DNA of 64,000 bases from Arthonia radiata. Taxonomy: Eukaryota > Ascomycota > Arthoniomycetes > Arthoniales > Arthoniaceae. Below are positions 31,858 to 44,397 of this stretch, piece after piece (positions within the stretch are counted from its first letter, which is position 1; each line of letters opens with the position of its first letter). The DNA is taken from positions 2,124,336 through 2,188,335 of the forward strand of contig PSQN01000016.1 of assembly GCA_002989075.1 (NCBI GenBank), in the 5' to 3' direction. Made by a program: the position numbers and the translations under genes. The notes under the pieces were generated by a model, which ran no database searches, was not told the DNA's origin, and saw only the letters and a program-made list of their open reading frames with translations.

Positions 31858-32961
31858 ATGTCAGAAGGGCTCAGTAGCCAGACCATTGCCGTTCCTGCCG
31901 GTCGCCTGCGGTCACTAATCTTCTCAATCTTGACATCGCCCAGATATGGCGTGCCAGATGCGCACGCAACGGCCATAGCGGACGCCATGCTCACGGCCGA
32001 CCTCACGGGTCACGACACACATGGATCCCAACGGTTGCCATCCTATTTGAAGCGGGTTCGAGAAGGCGTAATGGATGCTGCTGCTTCGCCAATAGTGACG
32101 TATCCTGCTCCTGCCGTGGCATCCGTGGATGGCTGCAACACCTTTGGACATGTAGCTGTCGCAGCTGCGATGGATAGTGCAATGGCCATATCCAGCCAGT
32201 TTGGCGTAGGAATAGCCGGCGTGAGACATAGTAATCATTTCGGAGCCGCGAGCTGGGTTGTGGAGCGAGCCATTCAACGAGGTTTTGCCGCGATTGCCTT
32301 TACCAATAGCAGCCCAGCTCTTCCGCCGTATGGCGGTCGAGAGGAGCTTCTAGGAGTCAATCCGCTTGCTGCTGGGCTACCCGGAGCGGATGAGTACGAC
32401 GACAGTGCCGATAGCTCAGCAAGATCTTTCATCATAGATATGGCCCCCTCTGTCGCGGCTCGAGGCAAAGTCATCAAGGCTTTGAGGCGTGGTGAATCGA
32501 TACCAGAAGGCTGGGCTCTTGATGCCGGAGGGAGACCTACAGCTGATCCAGCAGCTGCATTGGCGGGGACCATGCTGCCGATGGGAGGTCCCAAAGGCTC
32601 CGCTCTAGCAATCCTCATGGATGTTTTTTCGGGTGTCATGACCGGCGCTGCTTTCGCCGGTGGGGTTGCAAGCCCCTATGACCCAAGTCGACCTGCTGAC
32701 GTCGGGCATTCCATCACAGTCATGAAGCCAGACTTGTTTGTAAGCCGGAGCGAGCTGGATGAAAGACTGCGAAAGCTGAGAGAGACAGTCACAGTAAGTG
32801 AGCGCGCTACTGGTGTGGACCGCATCTGGTTTCCTGGAGAGCGTGAGCAAGTCACGCGCGAAGAGCGGCTAGCAAGTGGTGTGCCATTCACTCTTCACGA
32901 GATCGGTGTCTTAAACCAAGAGGCAAGCTTTGCAGGTGTTCATACGTTGGACATTAAATAG
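31858..32961 (+). CDS. Ldh2-type malate/L-lactate/ureidoglycolate dehydrogenase
   Basis: A single exon of 367 residues, full length for the NAD(P)-dependent type-2 malate/L-lactate dehydrogenase family (usually 330-370). Family blocks are seen in order: ADLTGHDTHGSQRLPSYL (with the HG-x-x-R-L segment), VGIAGVRHSNHFGAASW, IAFTNSSPALPPYGG, LLGVNPLAAGLPG, FIIDMAPSVAARGKV, IPEGWALDAGGRPTADP and MLPMGGPKGSALAILMDVFSG. Members act on 2-hydroxy acids such as malate, lactate, ureidoglycolate or 2,3-diketogulonate; the substrate cannot be told from sequence. It has no intron, unlike most neighbours, and its relatives are commonest in bacteria. The cytoplasm is the likely location, as no signal peptide is seen. 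Confidence 0.9.
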   Translation: MSEGLSSQTIAVPAGRLRSLIFSILTSPRYGVPDAHATAIADAMLTADLTGHDTHGSQRLPSYLKRVREGVMDAAASPIVTYPAPAVASVDGCNTFGHVAVAAAMDSAMAISSQFGVGIAGVRHSNHFGAASWVVERAIQRGFAAIAFTNSSPALPPYGGREELLGVNPLAAGLPGADEYDDSADSSARSFIIDMAPSVAARGKVIKALRRGESIPEGWALDAGGRPTADPAAALAGTMLPMGGPKGSALAILMDVFSGVMTGAAFAGGVASPYDPSRPADVGHSITVMKPDLFVSRSELDERLRKLRETVTVSERATGVDRIWFPGEREQVTREERLASGVPFTLHEIGVLNQEASFAGVHTLDIK

Positions 32962-33201
32962 AATTTGTAGAAGAGATGTCATTGTTTCAAAGCACGACAA
33001 TTCTTCAAATCATAACCATTCGTGACCGGTCTCCAGGATGAGACGGGCCGCTGGATAACCGTGAGAGACGTCACTGGGGTGCCCAAATACATTCATGAAC
33101 GTACAACGTGGCTGGCGCAAAGGCCAGCCGCAAGGGTATTGTTCCACCTAACGCCGTGCTGAAGAGTGCTTGAAGCTGTGAAGACCAGATGACAGACTCC
33201 A

Positions 33202-33992
33202 TCAGACGCCCAGCCCTTGTTTTTCCTCGTTGTAGACCGATGTCATAGGGGATGCAACATTCCGATGCTGCGCGGTCTTTTGATCGAAGTGCTCGTGTTC
33301 GGACCTCACATTGGCTTCTTCTAGATCCTGGCGCTCTTGCAACATACAACTGTACGTCCTTACTTTGATCGCAAGAACAACCTGCATAAGCGTTGCAGCA
33401 GCGACTACCAATCCAGCAAGGATCTGTAGCACAAACAAGACACTTATGCACTGCTCTTTCAGTTCATGTTCGACAGCTCCTTGGTTTTCAGCTGTGGTAA
33501 AAAGGCCACTCGACTGGAGAGCTTGCAGTCGTGCGTTGATCGAGTCTGGTGAGCAAATTGAACCTCGTATCTCGGGGAAAAAGAACAACGTCAAGACCCG
33601 AGGGATGGCACATAGAATAACGTCGATGAGAAGGAAATTGGCAAAGATTGCCACAAGTGTCGCGTTCTCCTACGTTGAATTTTAGCTGACGCATCACAGG
33701 AAAGGATGGGGTAGCGGCTTGCCTTCTTCGCTCCAATTACGCCAAGCACAGCTAGTATGCTCGCAAACCACGAGTAAAGAGATAAGTGCGTCGACATGTC
33801 CAACGGATCATCGGGTAGACGATGAAGTACGCTTGCGGTGCCGACATTTTGGAAAAAGACGAAGACAGCCAGAAAGAAGGTGACGCGACTGTGGTTGATG
33901 ATGTTAGTTCCATATGAGGACTATGAAGAGCCTAGACATTGCTGAGGACAGCGACCGTACCGATAGGAGCCCTGTGAGCTTTTGTAAGCCAT
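33202..33992 (-). CDS. Four-helix membrane protein, unknown
   Basis: Exons 33961-33992, 33723-33888 and 33202-33669 encode 221 residues. Four hydrophobic segments are visible: VTFFLAVFVFF near residue 12, STHLSLYSWFASILAVLGVIG near 45-65, TLVAIFANFLLIDVILCAI near 70-95, and LFVLQILAGLVVAAATLMQV near 145-165. A polar loop with cysteine (SICSPDS) lies between helices 3 and 4, and the C-terminal 50 residues are charged. The topology is tetraspan-like and common among uncharacterised fungal membrane proteins. The first intron is GT-AG (72 bp). The second (33670-33722, 53 bp) starts with GCAAGC and is best read as a GC-AG intron, since it joins GAKK to ENATLVAIF without a gap. The ATG at 33992 is the first one in frame. 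Confidence 0.7.
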
Positions 33993-34695
33993 GTCTGTGG
34001 CAGCAAGGTTTGTTGTGAGGCTCAAGCGTTTAGACGACGGCTGGAGGCACAATTGAGACGAAGACCAGGCGGTCCAGCAGGGATCGGGGCTTATGCCAAT
34101 GACAATGGTGTTCACGGCGCCGTAGTGAAATGGATTCACAGCGTGTGTAGTGACAGAAGAGATGCAGAGAATGAGTGGGATGGATGCGAGTGACGTGCTG
34201 ACGAGAAATGAGCTGCCAAAGTGCTCGTGCTCGGAAGTCCGAACTGGGCAAGCTAGTGGATCTCTCGGACGCTAGTAGATCGTATACACGGTTAAAGCGG
34301 ACTTTAGCCGTTAAGCTTCCTAGAAATGTAGCCGTGCTGGTAGGGATGGATTATTCAGCTGCACGCCATCTTTGCGATTTGTAAGACAGGTTTCAGTGAG
34401 CAGTGCCTTAAACGGTCAATTTAGCATCGGTCGCCTGACCTCGACACGGACTGAAACCGCAATCTGTGTTGTTCGCGTGATCTGGGTGTCTGGTTGTCTA
34501 TCTTGTCTATTCACTGCCGCATGAGCTTGAAATTTAAGACAGTGTCCAGAGCGTAGGGCCAGCAGTGGGAATGCTCTTTCATCCCTGATCTATGCATATG
34601 CTCAATTTAGGCGATCTGAACCCTTTCGACGCCCTCCCATCCAGCGACGCCGGAGACTGCGTTACATGCACACATGTCCCGGATGTCCATCACAT
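33993..34695. other. Intergenic, no gene seen
   Basis: This 703-bp gap lies between two minus-strand genes. No recognisable gene, repeat or RNA was found. Confidence 0.35.
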
Positions 34696-35803
34696 CTAGT
34701 GGAAGATTGGCAGGAAGAAGCCCATATCGATGGGGTCGTTGAAGCGGAGATTCTTATTTAGCGCCGAGACGTCCTTGAGTTCCTTATCTGTCAGGTCCCA
34801 CTGTGTGACGTCCAGGTTCTGCTGCAGGCGCGCTTGCTGGTTGCTCTTGGGGATGACGGCGATGTTGCGCTGAGTTGACCACCGCAGCAAGATCTGCGCT
34901 GGTGTCTTGCCATGCGAGTCGGCGGCGGCCTTGACGATAGGGTTCTCCATGAGTAATGGGTTGTCTTTCGCGGTCTGGAAGTCCATCTCGACGTAGCTGG
35001 AGGGACCGAAGGATGAGTACGCGGTGATGTGAATGTTGTTGTCCTGGCAGAGCTTGATGAGGTTGGGCTGCGTGAGATATGGGTGGTGCTCAATTTGGAG
35101 AGTCGCAGGTGGGTACTTGGCGTATCGAAGGGCGTCCATGATGAGTGCGCCATTGTAGTTGGACACGCCGATGCTCTTCGTCAAACCCTTGTCCTTTACG
35201 GCCTCCATCGCAGCCCAGGTCTCGGGAAGAGAGGCCTTGCTGGGGGTGACGCCGCCCTTCTCGTCATCCCAGTCGAGCGCCTTCTTATCCGGGTCCTGGT
35301 ACTTAAGAGCGACCGGGAAGTGAACGATGTAAAGATCAACATAGTCGAGTTGCAGATCCTTCAGCTGGCGCTTGAGTATCGGCTCCACGTGCTGCTTCTC
35401 GTGGAAGTAATTCCAAAGCTGCAGACAGATCAGATGCTGCACTCAAGCTAAGCCTCAGATCCGGACTGACCTTGGTAACAATGAAGAGCTCCTCGCGCTT
35501 CACCAGGCCTTCCTTGAGCGCGCGCTGAATGCCATCGCCTACAGCCTTCTCATTGGCGTAGACTTGGTATTATTAGTGAGTTGCTCACGAGGGCCAGTAC
35601 CCTGACGTCACAGAGTGACATTGGAAACAAAAGGTTCCCAGGGGTCATTGCATACCGTGTGCGCCGTCAAAGAGACGGTAGCCAGTCTTGATGGCATTGT
35701 AGACCTGGTCAGGTGCAGTCTCTGGGGGGACCTTCCAGAGACCGAAGCCGACGAGTGGCATGTTGTTGCCATCGTTGAGTTTGACGGTGGACGGGTTGAC
35801 CAT
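34696..35803 (-). CDS. XYL1: D-xylose reductase, aldo-keto reductase 2B type
   Basis: Exons 35656-35803, 35471-35562 and 34696-35418 encode 320 residues, the standard length of fungal xylose reductases. The catalytic tetrad can be placed at Asp46 and Tyr51 ([18 protein letters not shown], split by the first intron), Lys80 (LFIVTKLWN, split by the second) and His113 (YIVHFPV). The coenzyme block is [16 protein letters not shown]. Family knowledge: NAD(P)H-dependent reduction of D-xylose to xylitol, and of other aldoses such as arabinose, in the cytosol. Introns are 93 and 52 bp, GT-AG. Here the usual Cys/Asp before the catalytic Tyr is replaced by His-Val, a mild variation. A TATA-like box lies upstream at 35880-35890. 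Confidence 0.93.
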
Positions 35804-37821
35804 GATGTCGGTGTTGTCCGCCTGCTGTTGGTGAGGGTTTCGTGAGTCGCAATCTCAATAGGATGAGCGATGGAGGCACACTTTATAGAACGGGCAAGGA
35901 AGAGGACAGAAAACTCTTCTTGGGAGTGACGGCACGAAACTACAGCAGGAAGGTGAATGGATGGTCTTAGCTCGTAAAGACGTGGGGCGGATGAAGGTGG
36001 GATGTTTGTGGGATTCACCACTCTACCCCACTTGCCCACCAATCTTCTTGTCCTACAAGAGGACACCTGTGTTTCTCGCCTGTATATTGATCCAGACTCT
36101 GGGGCGAGTACTTGACGGAGTCAGCGGAGTCCTATTACGATGGACTCATGTCGCCTGCAAGTGGCCGTTTGCATGCAAGCACAGTGTTGGAGAACGGGTG
36201 GGGAGGCGATCCCTTGCGAGAGCGAGTTTTGCCTCATCAATCAGCCTGACCAACTTGATACCTGTCATATTTCACGCCGTGCGCCTGTGTAATGTACTGA
36301 GTCAATAGCCGAAAAAGGCAAGCCTGTTTCTGAGCTTGAGCCTCGCCAGGCGAACCGCAGACGGTTGTATGATCGCCGTTTGGTGTCACGGCAGCTTTGA
36401 TGGCTGCAAGGGCGACTTAGAGCATCGGCGCTAGCTTGACCGACACGTCCAATGGGTAAGAAGAGGGTGAAAGCTCACCCAGGTTGAGAACTACTTTGTG
36501 CCTACGGCTAGCGATGTCGGTGGCCAGCATACTGCCATTGACATGAAACATTGTTCCACCACCCTAGCGGTTCGGTATGCCTAAGTGAGCATCTCAAATG
36601 CTGAGGGTCTGAGCGGATGAGAGGATGAGACTGGACAGGTCCCCATCGAGATAGCAGGCACCTCATGAGCAGCTGAGCACGGGAGCGGGTAGCATATTGA
36701 TGCGCCAGACCGCAGGGCGTGATGCTATATCCACTACATCAGTTGTGATCCTCGCTAGTCTTGCAGACTGGACCACCCAAACAATGATCGCTGCATCACT
36801 GCAACAACACGGTCGACACCGAGCTCGTGAATCCTTTGGGAAACACAGAATGATTCTGCTGCATTTGCTAATGATCCGCTTTAATTGCCAGCACTTGTGT
36901 GCTGTGGACAGGGGCGAAGAGCTCGTGAGCTCATCATGATACCTTCTTGAGCGCATTGCTACTTGCACATGCGCTGAATGGGTACTGGGTTGTGATGAGT
37001 TGAGCCAAGAATTGTCCAAGTGGCTCTACCAAAGCAAAGTAGATCGTCCACATCCTCGCTTCTCTGATAAATGTTGCAGTCTCAACTACTAGTAGTCTCT
37101 GCCCGTCTTCACCCTTCTTCAAGGGAAAGGCTCCTTGAGTTTGAGAGCTTGACGTGGCATGGGAGATGCATTGATGACGTGTGCCAGACGTTGAGACAGG
37201 TTGATGAGCTATATGTACTGCAGCGTCCGCAGAGGGTTGAATAATGAGAGGAAATATGAGTTTTGCCCGCGTATATAACGGGACGCCAAGGTCGAAGCTA
37301 GGGACGATCTGTGGAGGTCTCTTGCAATTTTAACGACTCACACCTTTCCGACTTCTTCCCATCTCAACCACCTGCATCCTGAAGTCTGCCTTTCTTTCGA
37401 TCGTCTCTTCTAGCATTGTTCTCTTTTGGGTGTATAGCGGCTTATTCCTACGGACACGGGCTTCACTCCTCGCTGATGGTAAGCCGTACCACCCCTGATA
37501 CATACACGCCCAACACCTTTCCCGATCACCCGAGGCTCTGCTTTCTACCACAGTCAAAATCATTCTTGAATGGTTCGGTTCTGCTTTGCATCAGAGACAT
37601 TGCAGACATGTTCGGCGCCGTAGTGGTTCCATCTCGGAGGCCCGCAACACCCCTCGCTTTTCAACCATCTCGCAGTATACGTACGCTCAACATCTGCTAA
37701 TCCAGCCAACCCAGGTTACTGGAACCCCCCTCTATATCAACCGTCCGATCTTCTTCCAATATTGCGGCGGCAGCTAGCCTGTTGCCAGTAAACTGTCCGC
37801 ACATCGCTCCACATTCCCACG
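35804..37821. other. 2-kb intergenic region between divergent genes
   Basis: This is the longest gap of the window. Only short random frames occur. A TATA-like TATATAA at about 37270 followed by CT-rich sequence (37340-37390) suggests that transcription of the next plus-strand gene starts some 500 bp before its ATG, leaving a long leader. No mobile element or RNA gene is recognised. Confidence 0.4.
35880..35890 (-). promoter_or_regulatory. TATA-like box upstream of XYL1
   Basis: On the minus strand the sequence reads TTCTATAAAGTG about 80 bp before the XYL1 ATG, a plausible TATA element. It is assigned by position and sequence only. Confidence 0.4.
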
Positions 37822-39225
37822 ATGTCCTATTTCGAAGGCCAGGGGCCCCGTTGGACCCCCCAACATGGCCGTCAACAATCTTGGGACCCCTCTCACGGCC
37901 CTCCAAGGTCGGGAAGTAGTCGTGGCAGAATGCCCCAAAGATACAAGGACTCGTTCCCAGATGCTGGCGCAAGCGCCACACTACCTCCCGAGGACCCAAG
38001 CGCGTTTCTGGCTCAATATGAAGGTACGTAGCTCAGCATTCAATTATTAGATATAGCATAATACATGACCCAAACCAAAGACACCAGCAAACATGTTTGA
38101 ATCGTCGACTGATTGGAGTACAGAGGTCGACCGTGCCAATGACAACCTAGCCAAGAGTACGCGCATGTTCGGAATGCCAGACCGGAGAGACTCACTGCCT
38201 CCACCGGGTCCTTTTGCTCGCCAGTATCCGGAGTTTGGTATGCGTCCGGGGTCCTTGCACACCGGTGTCAGTGCTGACAGCAACGCAGATCCTCGCATGG
38301 GCGGTCCATCTCGGCACCGTTCAATCGGCGGAGAATTTGACGGCATGCGATCTCATTCGTCTCATTCCTCATCTAGCGTGCAGGGTTACTTGGCTCATCA
38401 ACGCTTTCCGCCACGCATGAACGAGCAGGACCAACTGGCGAAGCGCAGGGCCGCTGCCCAGCGTGAAAGAGAATTGCGCAACTATCATCAGGAGCAGCAA
38501 TATAATCGGAGTGAGTGTAGCTCTCGAACTATAGCCACTCGTTTACTGACAAGGCGTTAGATTCGTCAGCCCCGAAGCCGGAGCGGTCACAGAGCCCCAG
38601 TAATATGAGCGAAGAAGACCGACGAGAGCTCATTGCCCGCCAGCATCGAGCTTTGTACGGCAATGATTCGAATTTGTACATGCCTGACAATGCCTCAGCT
38701 CGACCTATGAGCCAAGACGCTCGAGTCTTGGCTGGCTCCAGCGCTTCTCACGGGCCTTCCCCTATGAACTACGACGGCTTCGGAGCCCCTGGCAACGGCG
38801 GAGCACAAGAGAGCAATATGGGAGCCCCGCCGATGGGTACAAACCAGCCTCGATCACGTTCAAACAGCACATCGTCTCCCGCCATGAACCCAAACGCTTT
38901 CGCTATGTATGAGAACAGCGCGCACACAGGCCATCCAACGTCCAGCTCATCACCTGGGACATCACCGACTCGTGGCGGGGCTAAACTGCCACCAAGCGCT
39001 GGCGTGGCGCCCATAGGTACAAGACCACTCCAGGCGAAGCGCAACACCCCTCCCATGCCGTCACCATTAAACCACGGCTACACAAACATAAATGAACGGT
39101 CACAATCATCCGCATCCAATCCGACAGTCCCAAGTGGAGAAAAGCCGCCTGGTCTGGGTTGGGGAGGAAGCTCCAACAATGGTCCTTGGGGTAATAGCAA
39201 GGCGCAAGCCTCGGTCTGGGGATAG
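37822..39225 (+). CDS. Low-complexity protein, unknown
   Basis: Three exons (37822-38023, 38088-38510, 38561-39225) encode 429 residues. The protein is rich in Ser, Pro, Gly, Asn and Arg throughout. More ordered pieces are TEVDRANDNLAKSTRMFGM, a charged helix RMNEQDQLAKRRAAAQRERE in exon 2, EEDRRELIARQHRALYG in exon 3, and a Trp-containing end (GLGWGGSSNNGPWGN ... SVWG). It has no recognised domain. The Trp/Gly-rich tail and basic helix would fit an RNA- or cytoskeleton-associated scaffold, which is inference. Introns (64 and 50 bp) are GT-AG and both restore frame, the second giving YNRNSSAPKPERS. Confidence 0.65.
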
Positions 39226-40272
39226 CATCGCTAGGCAGAGCGGCGTGGTCTGATGAGTGTATTTCGGGAGGGATCTGGCATCAACAACTAATCAGCGTTC
39301 GCTCAGCCAGGGTGGTTGAACTGGGTTTTTACTTTCGGTCCCATTATCGGAAGGTATTTCGGACAGGATTTTGGCGCAAAAGCATGGGACGGCGCAACAA
39401 TTCTTCACTGCGCGGGTGCACTCGATGTGCGGGTGAAATATTTCTAACTTTACAGGATGTATCACACTGGGGCCTTTGCAACGGATGATCGATGGAGAGT
39501 GAGGGGAGGCACTCGTCTGAGGCTAAGGTGTTGGTGGTCGTCTGACAGGTCGCTCTGGGACGCAGAAAGCGTAAACAAGTCCTCTTCCGGCTCTCTGATG
39601 CCTCGCGTGCATATTCACAGCTCTATCCAAGTGTTGGCACGTACCATAATGCACGTTTCAAAGATCGAAGATGCTAGAGTGCGTGTCAAGGATGCCGGCC
39701 TGCCCCTAACACACCATGGACCATGATGTCACGCGTGTGTCGAGATGCCTCTGCAATGAGGATGACAATGCGAGAATTTGGGCATTGGAGTAGAGGATAT
39801 CTACTGATATCGCGAGCTCTGTTTGTATAAGAGTAGGCTGTGTAGGTAGTATATACGTTTCAGCAAGACGAGAAAGTCCGGCAATGTGTTCTCAGAAATT
39901 GTATGCGCTAGACAAACAAAGCTAGCAAACATTGAAATTCCCCACCGCTTGGACAGGGTGCACCCTCAGGCTGCTCTTTCATCCGTTTTTCAGAGGCATG
40001 TCGATGAGATTTTATCTTCTTGGTGGTTTCGAGTGCCCCCGAGTCCGTGATTCCAAATAGTCAAGTTTGACAACTGCAAGCAGTCATTTTGGTCACCAGT
40101 GCCGGCCACCTTTTGCCTAATACGCTGACCCATCTCCCTTCGAGCCTTCCACAGCTTGTCCATCCCCAGCGTCTCGAATCTGGACCGTCGCGCAACATCA
40201 AATCAGCGCAGGCTGCATTGATTGCAAATTTGAAGCTATATTTGCCAAAACGCATGGCTCAAACGCCTGCCG
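39226..40272. other. Intergenic, no gene seen
   Basis: This 1047-bp gap lies between two plus-strand genes. A weak plus-strand frame at 39457-39726 was not called. It probably contains the promoter of the GRAM-VASt gene. Confidence 0.35.
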
Positions 40273-43200
40273 ATGGACCGCGAGACGACTCACTCTCCTT
40301 CACCCGACCGACGGTTCAGCAAGCTCCTCAAACACAACTCAAGCCGCCAAAGCAACTCCTCCAGCACTTCCCTCACGCCTGCAGAGTCGCTCAATGAGCA
40401 AAGTGGCTTTCGAAGGTCCATCGACCGGGGCCTTGCGAGCCTTAAAGACAAGACGCGCAAGGACAGTGAGACTGGTAGCACGAGACGGAGCAGCACAGAC
40501 TCGAGACGTCCAAGCAGACTATCACGTTTGGTGCCCAAAAGGTCTCGAAAAAGGCCAAGAGATGGAGACAACGACTCGAGCTCAGACTACAGTCCAGTTG
40601 TCGACCGTTCACCTTCGCTGAAGCCGGGCAACGAGGTCGGCGGGTCCAAGCTCAATCTGCCAACGAACGCTAGCATAGAATCTCTGGGCAAGAGCGCTGC
40701 CAGCAGTCTCCTCACAGATGATTCCGATTCCGAGCGGTGAGTCTTGCTCGTGTACACTCGTCGTTTCTTTCTTAACTGCGCTGCTGGCTCGGCACAATCC
40801 TTCCGCTTGCTCGGACAACCCTTGTTTCTCCGCCGCACTCTTGGCCGTTGTCACAACCCGCTCCCGTTCAGACAACAGCAAATCATCCGACCAGCACGTT
40901 TCATCCTTTGAATCGCATTCACAAGCTTGCAATCCCTTTTTGGATATTGCGAAATCCATATCAAAGCTGTTTTACTTTCATTATTGACGCCCCCGGCGTG
41001 CTGCATCTTCGTGGTAATCCTGACCCCTACCCGTACCCGTCTGGACCAAGTGTTCTCTTCTGCTCATTCCAATGTGAAGCCGCAAGGACTGACGAGCAAA
41101 ACCATTGCTTCCGCGCAACATGTCATGATTGAGAAATGGAGTGAAAAGATTGCTGATACGTGCGCTCCAGACCACCTGCTCGTCCAGAGCTTGCAAATCG
41201 AGCTTCCCACCAAGGCTATCTAACGTTTACATCGCCGCTGATCGCTGCCGAAACCGTCGACGCATCCGCGCATTCAGCGCAATACCCCCCAATCTCTGAG
41301 TCCACACCGAATCCTTTCACTCCTGGCGCGACGGCATCGCCTAGCAAAGCATCTGCGAAATCACGCTCCCCTAAAAGGGCGCGAAGCCCCCTCAAGTCAA
41401 GTACATACCCTCAATCTGAAGAGCAAAGACCAGTTTCCGCGGCGAGCTCTAAGCCGTCAGTGAAAATCAACACCTTCCCCAGCGAGCGTCCCCAGACGCC
41501 TTCGACATATATCACGCCTCCTACACCAGTCATTAACGACTCACCTTCTTTTTCCCCTACGAAAAAAGGATCCAAGCATAACTCTAAGGGGTCATTGAAT
41601 CTCAGTGGTCTTCCTGGCAAGCCTTTTAGTGCTACACCAAAAGATTCAATCTCACACAGAAGGACGAGATCAGAGACAGTCTCGAGCAGGTCAGGCGCAG
41701 TCCCCCCGCCGCTGACACCGCATGTCGAAGAGGACAAGACGCCTGGAGGATCCATCATACAACCAAGCGGGTCGAGTGGATTCTTTGCGTCTGTGTTCTC
41801 GGCGACGCAGAATGCAGTGACGCAGATCAGCAACTCCTTGAACGCCCAGCAGGCCGCAAACCGCAGTCGTAGTGGGACCACGTCGAGTGGGCATTCGAAG
41901 CAGGGCGATACCGAGGTCAAGACTGAGACGCTTGCAGAGAACGGAGTTTCGTCAAGGCCCTCTGACGCTCAAGTCGCCGAAAAGAAGGAGCCAGCAATTG
42001 CGACTCTCGGATCCGGCAACCTAAGTCTCACGCACTTGGGCATCACCGATTCTTCCAACGATCTTGGCATCATGACGGCACGCTCTGGCGCAAGTGAGGA
42101 TAACACACGGTCACGGTCAAGCACGGCAAATGGATCTGCACGCGCCAGTGCCCCTGCGACCGCTCAAGAGGAAGCCTCTGCCGCGGAGGCGGCGGTCTCT
42201 GCTGCGTATGGTGGCAAGACCCCGAGTGAGAAATCTGTACCAATCGTGTTTGACAGCAACAACGGCTCTCGACCTCGCTCACTCAGTAGTTTACCCGCGG
42301 GGCTCAACACTGACGGGACGCCGCAGCGATCAGCAACCCAGGCCACCGAGACCGGCGATGGCGCAAGTCTGAGGAGAGCTGGCTCGGTCCGCAGTCGTTT
42401 GAGCGGGCGTAGGATTCGGCATCGGAACAGTTCCGCTGCTGGAGGCGCCATTGCATCTGCGCTGGCCGCAAGTCACGGCGCCATAGCAAACCCAGCTTCT
42501 CGTAGACCGACTGGGTTTGCGATAGCCAACGCGAAGCGGAACAAAGACTTCCATAGAGAGTTCAAAAGCGTGCCTGAGGAGGACCATCTCATCGATGATT
42601 TCAGCGCCGCTTTACAGAGAGATATTCTCTTGCATGGTCGATTCTACATCTCCGAGCAGCACATATGCTTTGCAAGTAACATTCTGGGTTGGACCACTAA
42701 CCTCGTCTTCAACTTCGATGAGGTGGTAGCAATTGAGAAGAAGAACACTGCGGTTATCTTTCCCAACGCAATCATCATACAGACCTTGCATGCGAAGAAT
42801 GTCTTTGCGAGCCTTCTCAACCGTGATGGCACGTACGAGTTACTCATCCGCATCTGGCGCATTGGCCATCCAAATTTGAAAGCGACGGATACGGGCCATT
42901 CACTCGATGAATCTGCAGCTGACAAGAGCGAAATGGCTGCTTCGCCGGAGTCGACAGGCTCGTCAGACGAGGACACTGAAGACGATGACGAGGAGGGAGA
43001 CTATGTTGAAGATGCTGCGAGTTCTGTCGGCAGAGCACCCAGCGTTGCGCCAAGCGAGACCGCCGAGACAGTCAGAGTGATGAGCAGGACTCTACCAGCT
43101 AATGGCTCGCCAGGAACACAGGCCAGTGGCGTCCCCCTCAAGGTTGCTGAAATGCCCTCTGCGACTGCGGCCACGTCACAAGACTTCCCGGGTCCCGCCA

Positions 43201-44397
43201 CCCATCCTGTCACCCAATGCACAGACTCAGACACACACTACTCAAATCAAGTACTCGATACGACAGTGCCTGCCCCGCTGGGCAAGGTCTATAGCATATG
43301 GTTCGGCCCTGAATCTGGCAAGGTAATGAAGAAATTCTTAGTGGACGATCAAAAATCAACAGAGCTTCAACTGGAAGATGATGGCAAAGGCCTGGGCAAT
43401 GATGCAAAGAGCATCTCGTACTCGTACATCAAACCCCTTGGTGGATCCATCGGTCCAAAACAAACCAAATGTCTCGTCACTTGCACATTGGATGTATTCG
43501 ATCTCGAAAGATCGGTGTCCGTCACATGCTCGACACAGACTCCAGACGTGCCCAGTGGAAACGTGTTCGTTACCAAGACTAGATACTGTCTCATGTGGGG
43601 TCCAGGCAATTCAACCAGGATTATGATGAGTTGCACCGTTGAATGGTCTGGCAAGAGCTGGCTAAAAGGTGCGTACGCTTAGAATTAGCTTCGAAGCGCT
43701 GTACTAACACCTGACAGGCCCAATCGAAAAAGGTGCTAACGATGGTCAAACTCAGTATGGTAAGGATATTGCAGCGTTCCTCAAAAGCCAAGTCGCCACC
43801 AAGTTGCCGATCAAAGCCGTCAAAGGTGGCAAGACGAAAGGCAGAAAGAAGAAGTCGGGCGCTGATCTGGCTAATGCCGACGGAGTCGTCGATACAGACA
43901 AAGTCAGCGGTGTCGCGAGTACTAAGAGTCAAAGTGGGGGCATGTTTGGCGTGCTATCGGACGTTCTCGGTCCCGCTGGTGACATATTCACGTCATTGTT
44001 AACGCCTGTGGGCGTTTTGACCATGCTGCTTGTGATAGTGAGCATTCTCTACTTGCGCAGTGGTCGGTCTTCGATCGATCCACTGGCATTCCCAGGACTC
44101 GCTACTCCTGAACGCTTGGCTGCGTACGATCAATTATGGCGTCGAGAAGAGAATCAACTGTGGGAATGGTTAGAAGATCGCCTGAGATTGGACGAGTCCT
44201 CAATACGGGCTCAGGTACCCTCCCAGGATGGTATTGTTTTGAAGAGCATGAGTGAGCGACAAGTTGACGATGCGATAAGAGTCACTGAGGAACGTTTGCA
44301 GGATTTGAAAGGGATGGTGAAGCGAGAGAAGGCGAAGCCATCGTCAAGCAGTATACCCGTGCACGATGGTGCAAGCGAGTCAGCAGGGGCCTCATAG
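40273..44397 (+). CDS. GRAM-VASt sterol-transfer protein of membrane contact sites (Lam/Ysp2 family)
   Basis: Exons 40273-40736, 41171-43668 and 43718-44397 encode 1213 residues. The first about 600 are Ser/Pro-rich. A GRAM domain follows at about 611-715 (NKDFHREFKSVPEEDHLIDD; LHGRFYISEQHICFASNILG). Then come an acidic linker and a VASt domain at about 840-985 (VLDTTVPAPLGKVYSIWFG ... CLMWGPGNSTRI). After a Lys-rich stretch, one membrane helix lies near 1080-1100 (PVGVLTMLLVIVSILYL), then a helical tail. Family knowledge: ER-anchored Lam proteins move sterol between ER and plasma membrane at contact sites. No BAR or PH domain is seen. The first intron (434 bp) is far longer than the rest; the junction chosen (SER to PPARPELANR) keeps frame and has a good acceptor. 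Confidence 0.88.
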
